Shown piece after piece: positions 60,392 through 64,000 of a stretch of DNA of 64,000 nucleotides. This DNA is from Maricaulis sp034659015. Its GTDB lineage: Bacteria; Pseudomonadota; Alphaproteobacteria; Caulobacterales; Maricaulaceae. Below the pieces are notes generated by a model. The model ran no database searches and was not told the DNA's origin. It saw only the letters and a program-made list of their open reading frames with translations. The DNA lies in the NCBI GenBank assembly GCA_034659015.1, contig JAYEGL010000019.1, positions 62,001 through 126,000 of the forward strand. Direction: 5' to 3'. How positions within the stretch are numbered: position 1 is the first letter of the stretch; every line of letters starts with the position of its first letter. Made by a program: the position numbers and the translations under genes.

Positions 60392-61293
60392 GCGGTCTCC
60401 AGGCTCATGGCGGGTCGATGAAGGCGGCAGGGCCGGAGTGCCAGATGTCCGGACGTGCCGACGATGAGATGTCCGGGCTGGCCGATCACGACGGCGGTGT
60501 TCCGTTCGCCGTGCCCGACCGGCATGCCGCGCGCAATGGGTATATCCGGAAAGTGAAGGGCGACGATGTCCTCGATATCGTGGCCCCAGGGCACGTCATT
60601 GTCCTGGGTGTCGCTGAAATCGCCCAGCACGATGCCCGACACATTGGCGCTCAGCCTCGACTGGCTGAGCTGGAAGACCATCCGGTCGAGCGAATAGCGG
60701 TACTCGCCCACATCTTCGAGAATCAGGATCCCGCCCTTCGGGTCGAGCTCGAACGGTGTGCCGACCAGGGAGGCGATGACCGCCAGATTGCCGCACATCA
60801 CAGGCCCCGACGCCTCGCCGGGGACGACAGGTTCCAGATCGAAGCCGGCGGCCGGTACGGCGCCGTCCGTGTGGATCTGCGCGAGCGTGCGGGCGGCCGC
60901 CTTCAGGCGCTCCGCGCCGCCGGGCTTGTCGATATCGACCGGCATGGGGGCATGAACGGGCAGGACGCCCCATTGCCCGCAGGCGCCGAAGAGGGCGGTG
61001 ATGTCGCTGTAGCCGGCCAGGATTTTCCCCGCATTGCGGGCCTGCACATGGCGGATCGTGCGCGCCGCGCCATAGCCGCCGCGCGCGCACCAGAGGATGT
61101 CTGCGCCGGGATCGGCCAGACCGGCGCCCAGCGCCGCGGCCCGCTGCGTGTCCTCGCCGGCGAGCTGCCCGTACCGGTCGTGGATATGCGGGTCGGCCCG
61201 GACATCGTCCGCCCAGCCGGACACGCTTTCGGCAAAGCCTGAAAACGTGTCTTCCCCGATCCATCGCGCGGGCGCGATCACCCTGATCTTCAT
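60388..61293 (-). CDS. LD-carboxypeptidase (S66 family)
   Basis: Cytosolic serine peptidase that removes the terminal D-Ala from tetrapeptides during cell-wall recycling. The ATG at 61293 has AGGAAG 7 bases upstream; the open frame continues further but that part is not supported. The 301-residue protein has WCARGGYGAARTIRH, the nucleophile motif GYSDIT, the Glu site ILEDVGEYRYSLDRM and the late His site GHGERNTAVVIG. It forms a two-gene unit with the NlpC/P60 gene. Confidence 0.92.
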   Translation of the reverse strand: MKIRVIAPARWIGEDTFSGFAESVSGWADDVRADPHIHDRYGQLAGEDTQRAAALGAGLADPGADILWCARGGYGAARTIRHVQARNAGKILAGYSDITALFGACGQWGVLPVHAPMPVDIDKPGGAERLKAAARTLAQIHTDGAVPAAGFDLEPVVPGEASGPVMCGNLAVIASLVGTPFELDPKGGILILEDVGEYRYSLDRMVFQLSQSRLSANVSGIVLGDFSDTQDNDVPWGHDIEDIVALHFPDIPIARGMPVGHGERNTAVVIGQPGHLIVGTSGHLALRPCRLHRPAMSLETA

Positions 61294-61339
61294 CGCCGTC
61301 TTCCTGTTGGCATGAACACTCGCCAAACCGTCTGAGTCT

Positions 61340-61885
61340 TCAGCCCTTCGATGATTTTGCGTTCTGGGCAAGTGCCTTATCCACCGCGTCCTCGAAGTCC
61401 GGATCGAAATGGCCGCGCAGTTCGCTGCGCCACCATTCGGCCAGTTCCGGATTGCCGAACTGGGCCCGCAGCAGGCTTTGTGCGTGCGCCCGGTTGTGCC
61501 GCGAGCCTATCAGATAACGGAACTCGTAGTGATCGAGCAGCAGATCGAGCGCCGCGACCCGCTTCTTCTCGGCGTCCGGCAGGTTGGCGATCAGAGCATG
61601 GCGCTTGCCGCCGACATAGAGGTCGAGCAATTGCGGGTTCTCGTAGATGTAGCGGTTGAGCTCGGCGATCGACTGGTAGCGGGCGACGCGGCCGGTCTCG
61701 CGGAGCTGGTCGTTGGACTGGACGAGCTGCCAGACAATGAGAATGACGCCGACGAGGGCGACGCTGACCGCCGCGATGTCGATATAGAGCGACCAGTCCG
61801 GTGGCGTGCCGGCCGCCGGCGTTTCGCTGGCGGCGACGAGCGCGCCCGACAGCACGATGAATCCCGTTGCGACCGGTTTGAGCAT
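61340..61885 (-). CDS. Hypothetical membrane-anchored protein
   Basis: A 181-residue protein with an N-terminal hydrophobic stretch (MLKPVATGFIVLSGALVAA), a second helix (IDIAAVSVALVGVILIVWQLV) and a charged helical C-terminal domain (RYQSIAELNRYIYENPQLLDLYVGGKRH, FRYLIGSRHNRAHAQSLLRAQFGNPELAEWWRSE). The start at 61885 has GGGGGA upstream. Similar small proteins are common in marine alphaproteobacteria with no known role. It precedes the LD-carboxypeptidase gene by 46 bases. Confidence 0.7.
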   Translation of the reverse strand: MLKPVATGFIVLSGALVAASETPAAGTPPDWSLYIDIAAVSVALVGVILIVWQLVQSNDQLRETGRVARYQSIAELNRYIYENPQLLDLYVGGKRHALIANLPDAEKKRVAALDLLLDHYEFRYLIGSRHNRAHAQSLLRAQFGNPELAEWWRSELRGHFDPDFEDAVDKALAQNAKSSKG

Positions 61886-61973
61886 GGCGTCCCCCTGATG
61901 CGGCCTCATCCCCCGGATAACACCGGTATTTCTACATCATGGGGCCCGCAGCGCCAGTCGCCATCCGCCCATG

Positions 61974-62003
61974 AAAAAGCCCCGGACCAGGCGGTCCGGG
62001 GCT
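61974..62003 (-). terminator. Terminator of the cytochrome c gene
   Basis: On the minus strand, a perfect 11-base-pair stem (AGCCCCGGACC / GGTCCGGGGCT at 61978-61988 and 61993-62003) with a 4-base loop is followed by a T-run (AAAAA at 61974-61978 on the plus strand). It ends the gene at 62029-62760. Confidence 0.85.
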
Positions 62004-62028
62004 CGTTCTTTCAAACCTGCAGGTGGGG

Positions 62029-62760
62029 CTACTGGCCGCCCTCCTCCTGAGGTTCCTCTTCGGCCGGAGCGTTGTCTTCGCCTTCCGGCATCATTTCGGC
62101 CGCCTGTTCGCCGGCGTCTTCGGCCATGTCGCCCATGGCTTCACCGGCTTCTTGCGCCATGTCCGAAACCTCTTCGGTCATCTCTTCCTCTTCCGGCAGC
62201 GGATCGGGGAAGGGAACCGGGTCGTTGGACAGGCTGTGCAGATAGGCCAGCAGGTCGAAGCGCTGGGCCTCGTCGCTCAGGCCGCGGAAGGACATCGCCG
62301 TGCCCGGGGCATAGGACGCCGGGCTCTCGATGAAGTGGTTGAGCGCCTCGAAGGTCCAGTTGCCTTCCAGACCCTGCAGCGCGTCGGAGTAGGAGAAACC
62401 GGCATGCGTTGCGATGTCCGCACCGACGACGCCCCACAGATTCGGGCCGACGCCATTGGCACCGCCTTCCTCGAAAGTGTGGCAGGCGGCACAGCGGCGC
62501 GCCACGCGCTCGCCGTTGGACATGTCCGCATTGGCCAGCAGCAGACCGTAGTCGGTCGGGCCTTCCTCGACGGCTTCGGCTTCGCCGCTGCCGCCGGATT
62601 CAATCGCAGCCCAGTCAACCGGATACGAGGTGTTCTCGTCGGTCAGTTCGTGCGCGGCGTGCGAGGGAACCAGAAGGTGCCCCAGCTCCGTAATGGCCAT
62701 GACAGCCAGCACGGCACCGATGACGACACCGGCCACCTTGTTCCAGAAGAGATCGCCCAT
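62029..62760 (-). CDS. Membrane-anchored cytochrome c with acidic tail
   Basis: A 243-residue monohaem cytochrome c in the style of CycM/cytochrome c552. It has an N-terminal membrane helix (VAGVVIGAVLAVMAITELGHLLVP), the CXXCH haem site RRCAACHTFEEGG, the Met ligand site (GTAMSFRGLSDEAQRFDLLAYL) and the GPNLWGVVG motif. The C terminus is an unusually long, almost wholly acidic and Met/Ala-rich tail (about residues 190-243). The start at ATG 62760 follows a GGGGG run. It may link complex III to a terminal oxidase. Confidence 0.9.
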   Translation of the reverse strand: MGDLFWNKVAGVVIGAVLAVMAITELGHLLVPSHAAHELTDENTSYPVDWAAIESGGSGEAEAVEEGPTDYGLLLANADMSNGERVARRCAACHTFEEGGANGVGPNLWGVVGADIATHAGFSYSDALQGLEGNWTFEALNHFIESPASYAPGTAMSFRGLSDEAQRFDLLAYLHSLSNDPVPFPDPLPEEEEMTEEVSDMAQEAGEAMGDMAEDAGEQAAEMMPEGEDNAPAEEEPQEEGGQ

Positions 62761-63113
62761 AGACGCCCCCAAATTTAGTCAGGTCGAAAGTCGGGCCCGT
62801 GTTTGGCACGCGCTGCGCGGACAGGCAACAGTCCAACGCGTTCTTGTGCATGCGTTATCCCGCCGCATGACCGCCGGCTTGCCGCATTTTCATACTTCGG
62901 AAAGACGAAAAATCCCGCGCCGCGCGTTGTGTCGCTGCGTGCCTGATGCGTGGGCAGGTGCGGATCGCGGGCAAGGCCGGGAGGCTGAGGTGCGGGATCC
63001 GTTCTTGTGCAGAAGGCCGTCTTGAACCCGCCCGGTCACGTCCCCAGCTCGGGGACGGGCTGGGACAACGCCAACGGCGAATAGCCGGAAAACAAACTGT
63101 AAGGTTGATAACA
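62761..63113. other. Intergenic region before the outer-membrane barrel gene
   Basis: No gene is supported in these 353 bases. The hairpin CGTCCCC / GGGGACG (63039-63057, loop AGCTC) lies 57 bases before the barrel gene start and may act in its leader. Divergent promoters for the cytochrome and barrel genes are expected here. Confidence 0.55.
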
Positions 63114-63638
63114 ATGTTGCGTTCCGTATCTCTTGCCTCCCTTTCGATTTTCGCACTGGCTGCCGGCGCCTCCGCGCAGGAGGGCCAGTTCAAGCTCGGT
63201 GCGGGCTATGAACGTGCCGATTTCGACGATGTCGAACTGGATACCGCCGTGCTGCGCGGCGGCTACGACTTCAATCGCTATTTCGGCGTGGAAGGCCAGG
63301 CCCATATCGGTATCGGAGACGAATCCGTGAGCGTCGGCGGCCTGACCGGCGACGTCTCCATGGACTATTCGCTCGGTGCCTTCGGTGTCGTGCGCCCGTG
63401 GTCGAACGAACAGGCCAATGTCTTCCTGCGCGGCGGCTACACCACGACCGAAGCGGATGCCGATGTGGCCGGTCTCGGCTTCGACGCCAATGAAGATGCC
63501 TGGGCCTTCGGTGTCGGCGGCGAATGGTATTTTGCCGGCGATAACGGCGTGCGCGTCGACTATACGCGCTACGATTACGATGATGGCGGCGATGCCGACT
63601 TCTACGGCATTTCCTACGTCCGCCGTTTCGGCGGCTAG
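63114..63638 (+). CDS. Small outer-membrane beta-barrel protein
   Basis: A 174-residue exported protein (signal peptide SLSIFALAAGASAQ) with alternating strands typical of an 8-strand OmpA-like barrel (FKLGAGYERADFDDVELDTAVLRGGYDF, YFGVEGQAHIGIG, GAFGVVRPWSNEQANVFLRGGY, GVGGEWYFAGDNGVRVDYTRYDY) and ending in FYGISYVRRFGG. AAGG lies upstream of the ATG. It is followed by a strong terminator. Confidence 0.82.
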   Translation: MLRSVSLASLSIFALAAGASAQEGQFKLGAGYERADFDDVELDTAVLRGGYDFNRYFGVEGQAHIGIGDESVSVGGLTGDVSMDYSLGAFGVVRPWSNEQANVFLRGGYTTTEADADVAGLGFDANEDAWAFGVGGEWYFAGDNGVRVDYTRYDYDDGGDADFYGISYVRRFGG

Positions 63639-63662
63639 GATGCGTCCGTGTCCGGCGGACAG

Positions 63663-63692
63663 GAAGCCGCGCCTCCGGGCGCGGCTTCTTTC
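63663..63692 (+). terminator. Rho-independent terminator after the barrel gene
   Basis: An 11-base-pair perfect stem (GAAGCCGCGCC at 63663-63673, GGCGCGGCTTC at 63678-63688) with loop TCCG is followed by TTTCGTTTT. It ends the outer-membrane barrel transcript. Confidence 0.9.
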
Positions 63693-63841
63693 GTTTTGCG
63701 ACTCGGCGGCGTGCCATGTTTGTGGTATGGTTTCATAACGGTACCAGTGGATATGTTCCGCGTGCCGCGCGTGCCCGTTCAGACAGTCCTGATCCATTCC
63801 CCGGCGGCGTAGCGCCGGACGTCCCACGAAAGGACGATGCA

Positions 63842-64000
63842 ATGACCCGGTTCACGATTTTCGACGAGATGTCGGCCCCGGCCGACTCCAAGCCTGTCCT
63901 GCGGTCCGTCAAGGCCCGGCTCGGATTCATTCCCAATGTCATGGGCGAACTGGCCGCATCGCCGACCGCGCTCGACGCCTATGCCACGCTGTCTTCGATC
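63842..64000 (+). CDS. AhpD-like/carboxymuconolactone decarboxylase-family protein, 5' part
   Basis: The gene continues past the window end; the first 53 residues are visible. MTRFTIFDEMSAPADSKPVLRSVKARLGFIPNVMGELAASPTALDAYATL matches the N terminus of AhpD-like peroxidase-related proteins, which act with thiol donors. The CxxC catalytic motif would lie beyond the window. AAAGGAC precedes the ATG. Confidence 0.8.
   Translation, partial: MTRFTIFDEMSAPADSKPVLRSVKARLGFIPNVMGELAASPTALDAYATLSSI

Noticed and set aside
1..64000. tRNA, rRNA or prophage genes
   Set aside because: No tRNA cloverleaf, rRNA segment, integrase or phage structural gene was recognised by eye; a tRNA-detecting program would be needed to exclude tRNAs firmly.

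Overview
The window is a GC-rich, densely coded bacterial chromosome segment. It most resembles an alphaproteobacterium of the Caulobacter/Maricaulis/Hyphomonas type. The reasons are the Cpa-type tad pilus genes, a TonB receptor next to a type II secretion operon, short leaderless spacing, many 1-14 base gene overlaps, NrdR-controlled class I ribonucleotide reductase genes, and high-GC antisense shadow frames. This placement is inferred from gene content and not from any rRNA. No rRNA, tRNA, CRISPR array, prophage or transposase gene was seen.

Positions 2-16630 form a secretion block. It holds the C-terminal part of a large repetitive secreted protein (two near-identical 439-residue units), a TonB-dependent receptor, and a full type II secretion operon gspC-D-E-F-G-H-I-J-K-L-M-N ending in a small lipoprotein gene. 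A short prepilin peptidase (gspO-like) lies on the opposite strand at 16834-17316.

Positions 17324-21410 are a phosphate/phosphonate uptake block. A good PhoB box precedes phnC, which is followed by a fused phnD-phnE gene and then a PstS-like phosphate-binding protein and a strong terminator. A lipoprotein peptide-amidase homologue and a GT4 glycosyltransferase follow.

Positions 24256-32201 carry central metabolism: bifunctional PutA, then nrdA and nrdB, each with NrdR boxes, separated by an unrelated outer-membrane-type protein. Positions 32202-34469 are an accessory patch with several REP-like repeats, a CueR-type regulator divergent from a four-helix DUF4396-like membrane protein, and an ABM-family monooxygenase. 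Positions 34470-44256 hold a LysC-LysA fusion, a crotonase, AMP nucleosidase, a tyrosine phosphatase and the folate genes pabB and pabC, with two or three unknown membrane proteins.

Positions 44245-57693 are a Tad/Flp pilus locus. Two TadE-like pseudopilins and a secretin-N-domain protein are on the minus strand. flp, cpaA (tadV), cpaB, cpaC, cpaD, cpaE, cpaF, tadB and tadC are on the plus strand, and a TadD-like TPR lipoprotein lies further on. Positions 57798-64000 contain cell-wall and housekeeping genes: M17 aminopeptidase, MarR regulator, NlpC/P60 peptidase, LD-carboxypeptidase, membrane cytochrome c, a small outer-membrane barrel and the start of an AhpD-like gene.

The two protein-export machines (T2SS and Tad) each have their own A24 prepilin peptidase. 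The most unusual items are the duplicated secreted protein tied to TonB receptor and T2SS, the PhnD-PhnE fusion under a Pho box, and the families of palindromic intergenic repeats.
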